Assembly (NCBI GenBank): GCA_002840505.1
Contig: PHBC01000002.1
Span: forward strand, 1 to 64,000
Source: Deltaproteobacteria bacterium HGW-Deltaproteobacteria-2
GTDB taxonomy: Bacteria > Desulfobacterota > Syntrophia > Syntrophales > Smithellaceae
Direction: 5' to 3'
Length of the DNA stretch: 64,000 nucleotides
Shown here: positions 26,626-35,455 of the stretch, in pieces
Numbering within the stretch: position 1 is the first letter of the stretch
Layout: each line of letters begins with the position of its first letter
Position numbers and translations under genes: made by a program
Notes under the pieces: generated by a model
Databases searched by the model: none
Told to the model about the DNA's origin: nothing
What the model saw: the letters and a program-made list of their open reading frames with translations, nothing else

Positions 26626-26782
26626 GTTTATTTTTTTAAGTTTACAGAATAAATTTTAGAAATGTAATAAGACTTAAGTATCGCTGATCATTAATTTGGA
26701 AAAAAGAAAGTCCGATTCAGGAATTACTGTGAATTTCACATTCACGTAGTTTATAAATCAACTTTGGAGAAGGGGAGAAATT

Positions 26783-27853
26783 ATGAAAGGGAAAAAAGTC
26801 GTATCGTTGCTTTGGATCGGGTTTGTCGTGTTTTTCTTAAGTTCAGCAGTTTTATTTCAGGAGGCGTGGGGAGCACAGGATAATATCAGGCAAATGAGAA
26901 ACGGTAAGATGGTTTATCTCTGTAAAATGGGTACATTGGCTCCAGATGGTGTCGGTTGGGCGGCATTGATTAAAGAAATGATTAATCCCGGCGTATTAAA
27001 AGTTACTAATGGCGAAGTAGTTTTAGATTGGTATTACGGCGGAACAATGGGAGACGATTTGGATATATTGGCCAAGATGCGCAACGGCCAGCTGCAGGGA
27101 GGCGGATTTACCGGATGGGGAGTTGTGATGGGTTGTCCGGAGATGGCCTTGATGGAACTTCCGTTCTTATTTAGTAATTATGACGAAATAGAATATGTTT
27201 ATTCTAAAATAAGGCCTCGTATCAGCCAGTGGTATCACAAGAGAGGATACCACATTCTTGTACTGGCAGAACAGGATTTCGATCAGATGTACTCCACGAA
27301 ACATGAAATCAGGACCCCGGATGACTTCAAGAAAAGCCGTTTCCTGACCTGGTATGGTCCACTGGAAGAAAAATCTTTGAAAGCTCTGGGGGCAAGTCCT
27401 CTTCCGATTAGAGTACCGGAAGTTGCTGCTTCGATTCGCACCGGTGTTTGTGATGCTTTTATCAGTCCTGCTCTTTGGGCAGTAGGAACACAGATGTATA
27501 CTGTTATGAAATATGTCAATCCTCTGCGGATACGGTATTCGCCCGCGGCGGGAATTGTATCGAACCAGGCATGGAATTTATTACCCAAGGAACATCAGAT
27601 TGCCATCGATAATTTTGCACTGTCGATAGAAAAAGAGTTCAGACAGAAAGTCCGTGCCAGCAATGAAAAATGTCTTAACTCTATGATTAAGTATGGCATG
27701 AAAGAAACAAAAATGACGCCTGCGGACATTGAGGTGTTCAGAAAGAGATTGATACCTGTTTGGGAGGAATTTGCGGGGAAGTATTACTCGAAAGCCGAAT
27801 TAGAAGAGGTGAAAGGTTATTTAGCGGAGTTTAGAGCCAAGAATAAAAAATAA
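26783..27853 (+). CDS. TRAP-type solute-binding protein (DctP/TatP-like), paralogue 3
   Basis: This 356-residue protein has a signal peptide at about 1-31 (ending EAWGA). It lacks the N-terminal YANxPGxxHLK stretch seen in the other two copies and starts its mature part directly before MVYLCKMGTLAPDGVGWAAL. Later blocks (GGTMGDDLDILAKMRNG, EEKSLKALGASPLP, IRVPEVAASIRTGVCDAF) match paralogue 2 closely, as does the tail EFRAKNKK. The ribosome site is GGAGAAGGGGAGAAATT. A clear terminator follows (27911-27940), so it is a single-gene unit. The three copies may differ in ligand or in regulation; the operator is shared only with paralogue 2. Confidence 0.9.
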   Translation: MKGKKVVSLLWIGFVVFFLSSAVLFQEAWGAQDNIRQMRNGKMVYLCKMGTLAPDGVGWAALIKEMINPGVLKVTNGEVVLDWYYGGTMGDDLDILAKMRNGQLQGGGFTGWGVVMGCPEMALMELPFLFSNYDEIEYVYSKIRPRISQWYHKRGYHILVLAEQDFDQMYSTKHEIRTPDDFKKSRFLTWYGPLEEKSLKALGASPLPIRVPEVAASIRTGVCDAFISPALWAVGTQMYTVMKYVNPLRIRYSPAAGIVSNQAWNLLPKEHQIAIDNFALSIEKEFRQKVRASNEKCLNSMIKYGMKETKMTPADIEVFRKRLIPVWEEFAGKYYSKAELEEVKGYLAEFRAKNKK

Positions 27854-27910
27854 GTAAATATATAGATAGAAATAAATTTAATAAGCATATCGTTTTAAAA
27901 ACGATTAAAG

Positions 27911-27940
27911 TAGAAAACCCGTGTAAAAACGGGTTTTCTA
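27911..27940 (+). terminator. Rho-independent terminator after TRAP paralogue 3
   Basis: An 11-base stem (TAGAAAACCCG / CGGGTTTTCTA) around an 8-base loop, with T-rich sequence in the 3' arm and after it (TATTTGAC). It lies 58 bases past the stop codon. Confidence 0.8.
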
Positions 27941-28021
27941 TTTGACATACAAAGAAGATTTCCTTATATACTTCAACCAGAAAAAACGCTGTTATCTTAT
28001 AAATTACAGAAGGATTGAACT

Positions 28022-29482
28022 ATGAAAGGTTTGTTCGCGAGAAAGCCGCTGCAACTTATCATGGCGGAGCCTGAGGTTGAACAACATCAACTAAAAAGAG
28101 TGCTTGGACCGTGGGGACTGATCAGTCTTGGAATAGGCGTAATTATCGGCGCGGGAATTTTTGTGCTGTCAGGACAGGCTGCGGCAACTTATGCCGGTCC
28201 CGCAATTATTCTTTCCTTTATCATTTCCGCATTCGGATGCGCGCTGGCCGGCCTGTGTTATGCGGAATTTGCTTCGATGATTCCGATTTCCGGCAGCGCT
28301 TATACCTATGCCTATGCGACGCTGGGAGAATTTCTGGCATGGATAATCGGTTGGGATCTTGTGCTGGAGTATCTTTTCGGTGCGTCAACTGTTGCGGTTG
28401 GCTGGTCGGGCTATGTAGTAAGTTTCCTGAAAGATTTTAATATCAACATTCCGGCTGCTTTCTGCCAGGCGCCATTTTCATATTCCCTTACCGATGGCTG
28501 GAGCACAAGCGGCGCAATTCTGAATTGTCCGGCCATTTTCATTGTCGGACTTATGACAGCATTATTGGTTGTTGGTATCCGCGAATCCACACGAGTTAAC
28601 AATTTTATCGTGCTTGTCAAATTGATCGTTATTGTCCTCTTTATTGGAGTAGGAATATTTTTCATCAGATTCGCCAACTGGTCGCCGTTTCTACCCGATA
28701 ATACAGGCCATTTCGGTTCATTCGGCTGGAGCGGAGTAATACGCGGCGCAGGAGTTATTTTTTTCGCTTACATCGGTTTTGACGTTGTTTCTACGGCGGC
28801 TCAGGAAGCGCGCAACCCTCAGCGCGACATGCCGATCGGTATTCTGGGATCGTTAGTTGTCTGCACAATCGTTTTTATTCTTATGACAGGAGTGCTGACC
28901 GGCATCATGAAATATACAGAACTGGCAGTCCCTGATCCTATTGCCGTTGCAGTTAATGCCGCAGGGCCGGGTATAGCGTGGCTTAGGCCATTCATTAAAA
29001 TCGGCGCTATCGCCGGATTGAGTTCCGTCGTGCTGGTACTGCTCATGGCTCAGCCGCGCGTTTTCTTTTCCATGGCGCGTGATGGTTTGCTCCCTAAAGC
29101 CTTTGCCCGTGTACATCCGCGTTTTAAAACCCCTTATGTGCCGACAATTCTGACAGGATGTGTCGCGGCAATTATATCAGGCCTTTTCCCCATAAATATC
29201 CTTGGAGAGCTTGTTTCCATAGGCACGTTACTGGCATTTTTCATTGTTTGTCTCGGTGTGCTTGTTTTGCGCTACCGCCATCCGGAAATCCCGCGCGTGT
29301 TTCGTACACCATGGGTTCCGTTTGTCCCTGTCGCCGGTGCTGTCGTAACCATGCTCCAGATGGTATTTCTACCTTTTGACACATGGGTTCGTCTTATTAT
29401 CTGGATGGCGATTGGCTTCGTCATTTATTTTTTTTACAGCCGGAAACACAGCAGACTGAGAATTTTATCTCCGGAAGAATGA
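28022..29482 (+). CDS. APC-family amino acid permease
   Basis: This 486-residue membrane protein has about 12 transmembrane segments. It opens with the APC signature SLGIGVIIGAGIFVLSGQA (about residues 36-54), then YAEFASMIPISGSAYTYAY (about 81-99), both close to the YfnA / cationic amino acid transporter (CAT) group. FAYIGFDVVSTAAQEARNP (about 248) and FRTPWVPFVPV near the C-terminus also fit this group. It probably moves an amino acid across the inner membrane with protons or by exchange. It stands alone after a terminator, with a promoter-like TTGACA near 27951 and ribosome site AGAAGGATTGAAC. The substrate is not predictable. Confidence 0.93.
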   Translation: MKGLFARKPLQLIMAEPEVEQHQLKRVLGPWGLISLGIGVIIGAGIFVLSGQAAATYAGPAIILSFIISAFGCALAGLCYAEFASMIPISGSAYTYAYATLGEFLAWIIGWDLVLEYLFGASTVAVGWSGYVVSFLKDFNINIPAAFCQAPFSYSLTDGWSTSGAILNCPAIFIVGLMTALLVVGIRESTRVNNFIVLVKLIVIVLFIGVGIFFIRFANWSPFLPDNTGHFGSFGWSGVIRGAGVIFFAYIGFDVVSTAAQEARNPQRDMPIGILGSLVVCTIVFILMTGVLTGIMKYTELAVPDPIAVAVNAAGPGIAWLRPFIKIGAIAGLSSVVLVLLMAQPRVFFSMARDGLLPKAFARVHPRFKTPYVPTILTGCVAAIISGLFPINILGELVSIGTLLAFFIVCLGVLVLRYRHPEIPRVFRTPWVPFVPVAGAVVTMLQMVFLPFDTWVRLIIWMAIGFVIYFFYSRKHSRLRILSPEE

Positions 29483-29527
29483 TTAGGATATAAGAAGTTT
29501 AAGAAATATCTCGAAAGGTATAATCTT

Positions 29528-30130
29528 CTATATTTTAGGGCTTCTCCACATCAGCCAAAGAGGTGGTGATTCTGTGCCCGGGAAAATCTTTTTGGTGACA
29601 ACAAATCCGAAACTTCTGTAAAAGGGGATATTTGCTTCTTTGGAGCTTTGCAGGAATGCTCCGCACTTTTCACGGTCGCAAATATCCAGTATGGGCTTCA
29701 TCAAAGCCTTGCCCGTGCCCTTGCCCTGATTTTCAGGGACCACTCCTATGAACTGTAAATAATAATATCTTTCCCTGGGGTGGTCTTTCTTCATGTCCTC
29801 CATTGCCAATGCCAGACGTAATAATCCCGTCCAACCAACGGCAGTAATCATTTTAGGTATAAGGGTAAATTGCCTTGCATAACCTGCCTCTAATGTGCCG
29901 GGCGGGTACCATAACGCTCCTCCGGTATAATCTTCCGTTGTAAGCACATGCTCATGCCGCAGACATAAGTCTGATATGCATGATTGAAATAGAATCTCCA
30001 TTCCATGAGTTCTTTTTTTATCCTTACGGACAAGCCAGTTGATAACAGGGTCATCGTTAAAAGCTCTTGCCAGAGAGGATGTTAAGCGATAGGTATCTTT
30101 GTGAGAGGCTTTTCTAATCTTATTATTCAT
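29528..30130 (-). CDS. GNAT-family N-acetyltransferase
   Basis: The protein has 200 residues. The acetyl-CoA pyrophosphate loop is at about 132-145 (VVPENQGKGTGKALM, the Q/R-x-x-G-x-G/A motif), followed by GAFLQSSKEANIPFYRSFGF, the usual motif B with the Tyr. The start at 30130 is supported by AAGGAAAACAT upstream. It begins 12 bases after the stop of the flavoprotein gene at 30143, so the two are cotranscribed. The acceptor substrate is unknown. Confidence 0.85.
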   Translation of the reverse strand: MNNKIRKASHKDTYRLTSSLARAFNDDPVINWLVRKDKKRTHGMEILFQSCISDLCLRHEHVLTTEDYTGGALWYPPGTLEAGYARQFTLIPKMITAVGWTGLLRLALAMEDMKKDHPRERYYYLQFIGVVPENQGKGTGKALMKPILDICDREKCGAFLQSSKEANIPFYRSFGFVVTKKIFPGTESPPLWLMWRSPKI

Positions 30131-30142
30131 ATGTTTTCCTTA

Positions 30143-30811
30143 TCACTTCCAATTAAGCTTGTCCCAATATTTATATTCATTGGTCCACTCATTTTTGTTG
30201 AGTTTTACCAAATCCTGAAAATATTTTCTATTCTCTTTGAATCGTGTATTTTGTTTGGAATAAGTTTTCTTTTTACTGATATCATTGGCAAGAATTTCTC
30301 CCAGTCTGAATGCCTTTGCTCCTGTGTTTGCAAAAGCTTTTACTCCTTCTCTTGCAGATATACCGGTACTGCCGGTAATGAAAGATCCGAAATTCAGCAT
30401 GATCTCATTGAGGTAATCAAGAACCTGTTTATAGTGTCCTGGACCTCCCGATGTAGCTATGTTAACGGTGTATTTGCCGGTCAATAATTGGCAGTGAACT
30501 GTGTCGGACATGCGGTCTAGCATGGTTTTCATTTGAGCGGTTACTGAATGGAAGTAGTTGGGTGAACCCATAACTAAACCATCAGCGGAGAGAATGTTTT
30601 TATAAATAACCTGGAGATCATCCTTATGTACACACTTGCCTGTTTCGTAACAGATTCCGCAGGCGTTACAATATTCCATCTTCAATCTGCAAAGATCAAC
30701 AAGTTCAACGGCAGCACCTTGAGAACGTGCTCCATCAAGAACAGCTTTGACTAATTTCTTTGTTTGACTTTTGGATCCTCTGGGACTGGCATTAATGCCG
30801 ATTATCTTCAT
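30143..30811 (-). CDS. Iron-sulfur flavoprotein / NADPH-dependent FMN reductase family
   Basis: This 222-residue protein has a flavodoxin-like fold with the FMN phosphate loop INASPRGSKSQTKKL at about 5-20. A compact cysteine motif, CNACGICYETGKC (about 48-60), matches the [4Fe-4S]-binding C-x2-C-x2-C-x4-7-C of iron-sulfur flavoproteins (Isf). VMGSPNYFHSVTAQMK is the typical segment next to the flavin. Such proteins carry electrons between ferredoxin and small acceptors, including O2 and H2O2, in anaerobes. The C-terminal 40 residues are rich in Lys, Asn and Trp and not typical. Upstream gene of a pair with a GNAT enzyme. Confidence 0.88.
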   Translation of the reverse strand: MKIIGINASPRGSKSQTKKLVKAVLDGARSQGAAVELVDLCRLKMEYCNACGICYETGKCVHKDDLQVIYKNILSADGLVMGSPNYFHSVTAQMKTMLDRMSDTVHCQLLTGKYTVNIATSGGPGHYKQVLDYLNEIMLNFGSFITGSTGISAREGVKAFANTGAKAFRLGEILANDISKKKTYSKQNTRFKENRKYFQDLVKLNKNEWTNEYKYWDKLNWK

Positions 30812-30961
30812 TTGTTTAACCTCCCCTTAATATTTATGATTGCTTCGCAAATGTTATTGCCGATGTATTGACAGCAAGCAACGCCATAGTCAAGAGCTGT
30901 TTTTTGCCGGCAAGTAAAAATATTCTTAGTGACGCTAATTTGGGAAAAGAGGGTTTTTTCA

Positions 30962-30989
30962 TTGACAGTATGATATATTGCCTTATATT
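30962..30989 (+). promoter_or_regulatory. Promoter of the nifU-nifS-cysE operon
   Basis: TTGACA (30962-30967), a 16-base spacer and TATATT (30984-30989), 80 bases before the NifU start. This is a sigma-70 type promoter; no sigma-54 (GG-N10-GC) element was seen, which argues against classical NifA control. Confidence 0.6.
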
Positions 30990-31068
30990 ATTCAAAACAA
31001 GTTGCTTTTAAAAAGAAAAAATCTTAATTATCTTGTGGTAATAATTGAATCAGTTAAAGGAGCCTTTT

Positions 31069-31893
31069 ATGTGGGAATATACGGATAAAGTGAAAGAACA
31101 CTTTCTCAATCCTCGCAATGTCGGTGAAATCGAAAATCCGGATGGCGTGGCGGAAGTGGGGTCGCTTGCCTGCGGTGATGCGTTGAAGCTTACATTTAAA
31201 CTGGATGAAAATAAAAGGATAAAGGATGCCAAATTCAAAACATTTGGTTGCGCCAGCGCTATAGCCTCATCATCAGCGCTGACGGAAATGATCAAAGGGA
31301 TGACAGTGGAAGAGGCGCTGAAAGTAACCAATCAGGATATCGCCGGTTATCTGGGAGGGCTGCCGGATGAAAAAATGCACTGTTCCGTTATGGGTAAACA
31401 GGCGTTGGAAAAGGCAATTGAAAATTACCGCGGAGCTCCGCCACTGGAAGCAGGAGCAAAAATTATTTGCGAATGTTTCGGTGTAACCGATAAAGAAATT
31501 GAACGGGCAGTGCGCGAAAACAATCTTTCCACTGTGGAAGATGTGACCAATTATACAAAAGCGGGAGGCGGTTGCGGTAATTGCCATGATGCCATTCAGC
31601 AAATCATTGATCAGGTTCGCAGTGAGCCCAAAACCGATACAAAGCCGAAACTAACCAATATTCAAAAGATTCGTCTGATTGAAGAGACGATTGAACGGGA
31701 AATAAGGCCTTCGCTCAAACATGACGGCGGTGACATAGAAATTATCGATATTATCGGTAATCGGGTTATTGTGGCCACCCGCGGAGCCTGTTCTACCTGT
31801 AAAGCTTCGGACATAACTCTGAAACATTTTGTAGAACATCGTCTTAAAGAACTTGTTTCGCCTGATATAGTAGTTGAGGAGGTCGCCAAATGA
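31069..31893 (+). CDS. nifU: NifU Fe-S cluster scaffold protein
   Basis: The 274-residue protein is a full-length three-domain NifU. The N-terminal IscU-like domain (about 1-125) has Cys in LACGDALK, FGCASAIA and KMHCSVM. The central [2Fe-2S] domain (about 133-182) has CECFGVTDKEI and GGGCGNCHDAI. The C-terminal Nfu domain (about 205-270) has GACSTCKASDITL. It builds and hands over Fe-S clusters with NifS, whose gene starts in the stop codon of this one. The start at 31069 is fixed by AAAGGAGCCTTTT. No nitrogenase genes are near, so it is probably the general Fe-S scaffold of this anaerobe. Confidence 0.96.
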   Translation: MWEYTDKVKEHFLNPRNVGEIENPDGVAEVGSLACGDALKLTFKLDENKRIKDAKFKTFGCASAIASSSALTEMIKGMTVEEALKVTNQDIAGYLGGLPDEKMHCSVMGKQALEKAIENYRGAPPLEAGAKIICECFGVTDKEIERAVRENNLSTVEDVTNYTKAGGGCGNCHDAIQQIIDQVRSEPKTDTKPKLTNIQKIRLIEETIEREIRPSLKHDGGDIEIIDIIGNRVIVATRGACSTCKASDITLKHFVEHRLKELVSPDIVVEEVAK

Positions 31894-33071
31894 TTACAAT
31901 TTATCTCGATAACAATGCCACAACCCAGGTTGCTGAAGAGGTATTAGAAGCAATGCTGCCTTATTTTCGTGAGCTTTACGGCAATCCTTCCAGCATGCAC
32001 AGTTTTGGCGGTCAGGTCGGCCAGAAAATTCGCACTGCGCGTGAGCAGGTGGCGGCACTTTTGGGCGCGTTGCCGGAAGAAATCATTTTTACCAGCTGTG
32101 GTACGGAAAGTGATAATGCAGCCATCCGGTCGGCGCTGGCAACTCGTCCGGATAAAAAGCATATCATAACCAGCCGCGTGGAACATCCCGCAATCCACGC
32201 ATTATGCGCTCAATTAGCGACGCAGGGCTATCGAATAACCGAACTGCCTGTAGATAAAAATGGATTACTGGATCTGGAAAATCTGGAAAAAAGCCTGACT
32301 CCCGATACGGCTGTAGTCAGTCTGATGTGGGGGAATAATGAAACCGGCGTAATTTTTCCGGTGGAAAAGGCGGCTCAAATGGCGCATGAAAAAGGGGTTT
32401 TATTTCATACGGATGCTGTTCAAAGTGCCGGTAAAATTCCGATTAACATGAAAACCAATGTTATTGATATGCTTTCTATATCCGGGCACAAACTCCACGC
32501 ACCGAAAGGTATTGGTATTCTCTATGTTCGTCGCGGTACCAGGTTTTCACCCTTTCTTATTGGAGGGCATCAGGAGAAAGGACGCCGTGGCGGAACTGAA
32601 AATACTCCCAGCATCGTCGGTTTGGGTAAGGCTTGCGAACTTGCGGATAAAAACATGCAAAAAGAAAATACGGAAGTAAAGCGTCTGCGGGATAAGTTGG
32701 AAAAAGAGCTTTTGGCAAGGATTCCTCAAAGTAGAGTAAATGGCGACACAGCTAATCGTTTACCTAATACAACAAATATCAGTTTTGAATATGTTGAGGG
32801 CGAAGCTATTCTCCTGCTGATGAATGAGCTCGGCATATGCGCATCTTCCGGTTCGGCCTGTACGTCGGGATCATTACAGCCTTCTCATGTTTTGCGGGCG
32901 ATGGGAGTTCCTTTTACTATGGCTCATGGATCGATCAGATTCAGCCTAAGCATTCACAATACAGAAAAAGAAATTGATTTTGTAATTGATAAAATGCCGG
33001 CAATCATTGAAAGATTAAGAGGCATGTCGCCTTTCTGGAAGGCTTCGCAATCTTCCTGTGCAAGTAAATGA
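31890..33071 (+). CDS. nifS: Cysteine desulfurase NifS
   Basis: The 393-residue PLP enzyme takes sulfur from L-cysteine and passes it to NifU. Features are YLDNNATTQVAEEV at the N-terminus, the PLP-binding Lys in SISGHKLHAPKGIG near 200, and the catalytic Cys in the loop SSGSACTSGSLQPSHVL near 320-325. The Cys loop and NNATT start place it with group I NifS/IscS. It overlaps nifU by 4 bases (ATGA). A serine acetyltransferase gene follows after about 40 bases, supplying the cysteine that feeds this enzyme. Confidence 0.96.
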   Translation: MITIYLDNNATTQVAEEVLEAMLPYFRELYGNPSSMHSFGGQVGQKIRTAREQVAALLGALPEEIIFTSCGTESDNAAIRSALATRPDKKHIITSRVEHPAIHALCAQLATQGYRITELPVDKNGLLDLENLEKSLTPDTAVVSLMWGNNETGVIFPVEKAAQMAHEKGVLFHTDAVQSAGKIPINMKTNVIDMLSISGHKLHAPKGIGILYVRRGTRFSPFLIGGHQEKGRRGGTENTPSIVGLGKACELADKNMQKENTEVKRLRDKLEKELLARIPQSRVNGDTANRLPNTTNISFEYVEGEAILLLMNELGICASSGSACTSGSLQPSHVLRAMGVPFTMAHGSIRFSLSIHNTEKEIDFVIDKMPAIIERLRGMSPFWKASQSSCASK

Positions 33072-33110
33072 TGTATGTGTAAAAGATATTGATAAAAGGT
33101 GCAAAATAAA

Positions 33111-34097
33111 ATGAAACGGTCTGAACGAATCAAGGAATGCAAAGAAGAAATTAAGATATCCAAACATGTCAGGACTGAAATTCCTGATGTTGTAGATAAA
33201 CTGGTATTATCCTGTAATAAAGATGGCTGTTTCGATCATGTCAGCGCCGAACCGATACCCAACAGAGCGGCAGTTGTCGATATTCTGGGGCGTGCCGCCC
33301 GCATTCTTTATCCCGGTTATTTCATCAATACCAGGTTGGATCAGACAAATCTGGAATATTATCTTGGCCAGGAAATAACGGCGTTTTTCGAGGTTCTTTC
33401 CGAGCAAATAACTCTGGCAATAAGACATGACTGTATTCGTCATAATCAGCCCTGCGTAAAATGTGAGGAGCTTGGTCAAAAGATAACGATAGAATTTCTA
33501 CATGGCCTGCCTGAACTAAGAAGGCTCCTGTCCAAAGATATTCGCGCGGCCTATGATGGAGATCCGGCAGCCAAAGGCTACGACGAGATTATCTTCAGTT
33601 ATCCGGGAGTATGGGCAATAATGGCATACCGTATTGCTAATAAGCTTCTGCGCAGTAGTGTGCCTTTGATTCCCCGCATCATTACCGAATATGCTCACAG
33701 TCATAGCGGTATAGATATCCATCCGGGAGCCACAATCGGGGAGAGCTTTTTCATCGATCACGGGACAGGCGTAGTCATTGGTGAAACGGCAACAATAGGG
33801 AAACGAGTACGCATATATCAAGGCGTCACTTTGGGCGCGTTGTCACTGTCTAAAAAAGAATGCCGGCTTTTGAGAAATAAAAAACGTCATCCAACAATTG
33901 AAGATGATGTAATCATCTATGCCAACGCGACCATTCTCGGAGGAGAGACTGTCGTCGGAGCGCGCTCGGTTATCGGTGGCAACGTCTGGCTGACCAGTTC
34001 AATACCGCCGGATACAGAGGTTTTTGTTAAGAAGCAAGACCTGATCTTTGGTGAGAAGAAATTTAAAAAGCAAGCGACAAAGAAAAAATACAGATAG
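33111..34097 (+). CDS. cysE: Serine O-acetyltransferase
   Basis: The protein has about 328 residues. It makes O-acetylserine from serine and acetyl-CoA, the first step of cysteine synthesis. The C-terminal half shows the left-handed beta helix (hexapeptide repeats) and catalytic His motifs: IDIHPGATIGESFFIDHGTG, VVIGETATIGKRVRIYQGVTLGA. It is longer than E. coli CysE, with an N-terminal helical domain of about 160 residues containing CIRHNQPCVKCEEL, as in EpsC/NifP-type enzymes. ATG 33111 is preferred over GTG 33099 because AAGGTG precedes it. Third gene of the nifU-nifS-cysE operon. Confidence 0.94.
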   Translation: MKRSERIKECKEEIKISKHVRTEIPDVVDKLVLSCNKDGCFDHVSAEPIPNRAAVVDILGRAARILYPGYFINTRLDQTNLEYYLGQEITAFFEVLSEQITLAIRHDCIRHNQPCVKCEELGQKITIEFLHGLPELRRLLSKDIRAAYDGDPAAKGYDEIIFSYPGVWAIMAYRIANKLLRSSVPLIPRIITEYAHSHSGIDIHPGATIGESFFIDHGTGVVIGETATIGKRVRIYQGVTLGALSLSKKECRLLRNKKRHPTIEDDVIIYANATILGGETVVGARSVIGGNVWLTSSIPPDTEVFVKKQDLIFGEKKFKKQATKKKYR

Positions 34098-34114
34098 TAT
34101 ATCTTCACATCTTT

Positions 34115-34492
34115 CTATTTTCTTATTGCAATCGCTTCGATCTCCAGAGGTGCTCCTTTCGGTAAAGCGCTTACCTCAACAGTTGAACGTGCCGGAGGTT
34201 CTTCAGGGAAAAATGTGGCATATATTTCATTGACGGTTGGGAAATCGGCAATATTTTTTAAAAAAATAGTTGTTTTGACAACATTGGACATATCCAAACC
34301 GGCTTGTTCGAGGATAGTTTGTATATTTATAAGTACTTGTCTGGCGGCTGTTTTAATATCTTTAATTATTTCACCGGTTGACGGATCAATTGGTAACTGG
34401 CCGGAAATAAAAATAATGTCGTTTACTTCTACGGCGGCGGAATATGGTCCGGCTACAGGAAATTTACTTGAAGCAATAATGTTTTTCTTCAT
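34115..34492 (-). CDS. ridA: RidA family enamine/imine deaminase
   Basis: The 125-residue protein is the normal size of the trimeric RidA (YjgF/YER057c) family. It shows GPYSAAVEVNDIIFISGQLP near the N-terminus and ARSTVEVSALPKGAPLEIEA at the C-terminus; the Arg in PPARSTVEV is the substrate-carboxylate ligand. It hydrolyses reactive 2-aminoacrylate and related imines released by PLP enzymes such as serine/threonine dehydratases. It converges with cysE, whose pathway also involves serine chemistry, though they are on different strands. The adjacent nadA, upstream on the same strand, may be cotranscribed. Confidence 0.95.
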   Translation of the reverse strand: MKKNIIASSKFPVAGPYSAAVEVNDIIFISGQLPIDPSTGEIIKDIKTAARQVLINIQTILEQAGLDMSNVVKTTIFLKNIADFPTVNEIYATFFPEEPPARSTVEVSALPKGAPLEIEAIAIRK

Positions 34493-34543
34493 TATTATTT
34501 TATGCCCTTGCTTTTTTGTTACAATATTCGGAACAAAATGAAC

Positions 34544-35455
34544 CTAAACTATTTGCAGCATTCTATCTATGGAGAGCCGCGCTTTTACCATAATATCCGG
34601 ATCAACTGTAATTTCGAACGATAAATCTTCGAGAGACCAGAGAACTTTTTCCAGAGTGATTCTTTTCATATTCGGACAAATAGCTTTTTCTGTTACCGGA
34701 TAAAATAATTTATCCGGATTTTCTTTTTTCATTCTGTGAATTATACCGATTTCTGTGACTATGATAAATTCCATCTCCGGAGATTTTATGATATATTTGC
34801 TCATCCCTTCAGTAGAAGTAACAACATCGGCGAGCTCAGTTACTTCAGGTCTGCACTCCGGGTGTGCAATAACCTTCGCTTTCGGATGCAGCTTTTTGGC
34901 TTCCAGAATATTTTCCGGTAAGATTTTAGCATGAGTCGGGCAGTATCCTTCCCAAATAATAAAGTCATGTTTCACTTGCGCCGAAACATATTGTGCCAGA
35001 TATTTATCGGGGATAAAAATAATTTCCTTATCTTTATGATTAAGTAAAATATTCTGCACAATTTTTACAGCATTGGCGGAAGTGCAACAATAATCGCAAT
35101 AGGCCTTTACTGCGGCGGAAGTGTTTACATAGCAGACAGTTACAGCCTCAGGATGCTTGGTCTGAAGAGCTTTTAAACTTTCGGCATCAATCATATCAGC
35201 CATCGGACAGCCGGCATTTTTATCAGGAAGTAAAACAATTTTCTGCGGTGATAATATCTTCGCTGTTTCCGCCATAAAGTGGACGCCGCAAAAAACTATT
35301 ATTGCGGCGTCTGTTCGTGCCGCTTCGATGCTTAATCCTAAAGAATCTCCTACAAAATCAGCAATGTCTTGAATTTCAGGGAGCTGGTAATTGTGAGCCA
35401 GAATAACAGCGTTTTTTTCTTTTTTCAGTTTTTTTATTTGATCAACAATATTCAT
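34544..35455 (-). CDS. nadA: Quinolinate synthase NadA
   Basis: The 303-residue [4Fe-4S] enzyme condenses iminoaspartate with dihydroxyacetone phosphate to quinolinate for NAD synthesis. The three cluster Cys are visible in AGCPMADM (near 82), the AYCDYCCTSANA region, and one of HPECRPEV / KAICPNMKRI. AVILAHNYQLPEIQDIADFVG is the typical start. The protein is at the short end of the family. The usual partners NadB and NadC are not in the window. Confidence 0.95.
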   Translation of the reverse strand: MNIVDQIKKLKKEKNAVILAHNYQLPEIQDIADFVGDSLGLSIEAARTDAAIIVFCGVHFMAETAKILSPQKIVLLPDKNAGCPMADMIDAESLKALQTKHPEAVTVCYVNTSAAVKAYCDYCCTSANAVKIVQNILLNHKDKEIIFIPDKYLAQYVSAQVKHDFIIWEGYCPTHAKILPENILEAKKLHPKAKVIAHPECRPEVTELADVVTSTEGMSKYIIKSPEMEFIIVTEIGIIHRMKKENPDKLFYPVTEKAICPNMKRITLEKVLWSLEDLSFEITVDPDIMVKARLSIDRMLQIV

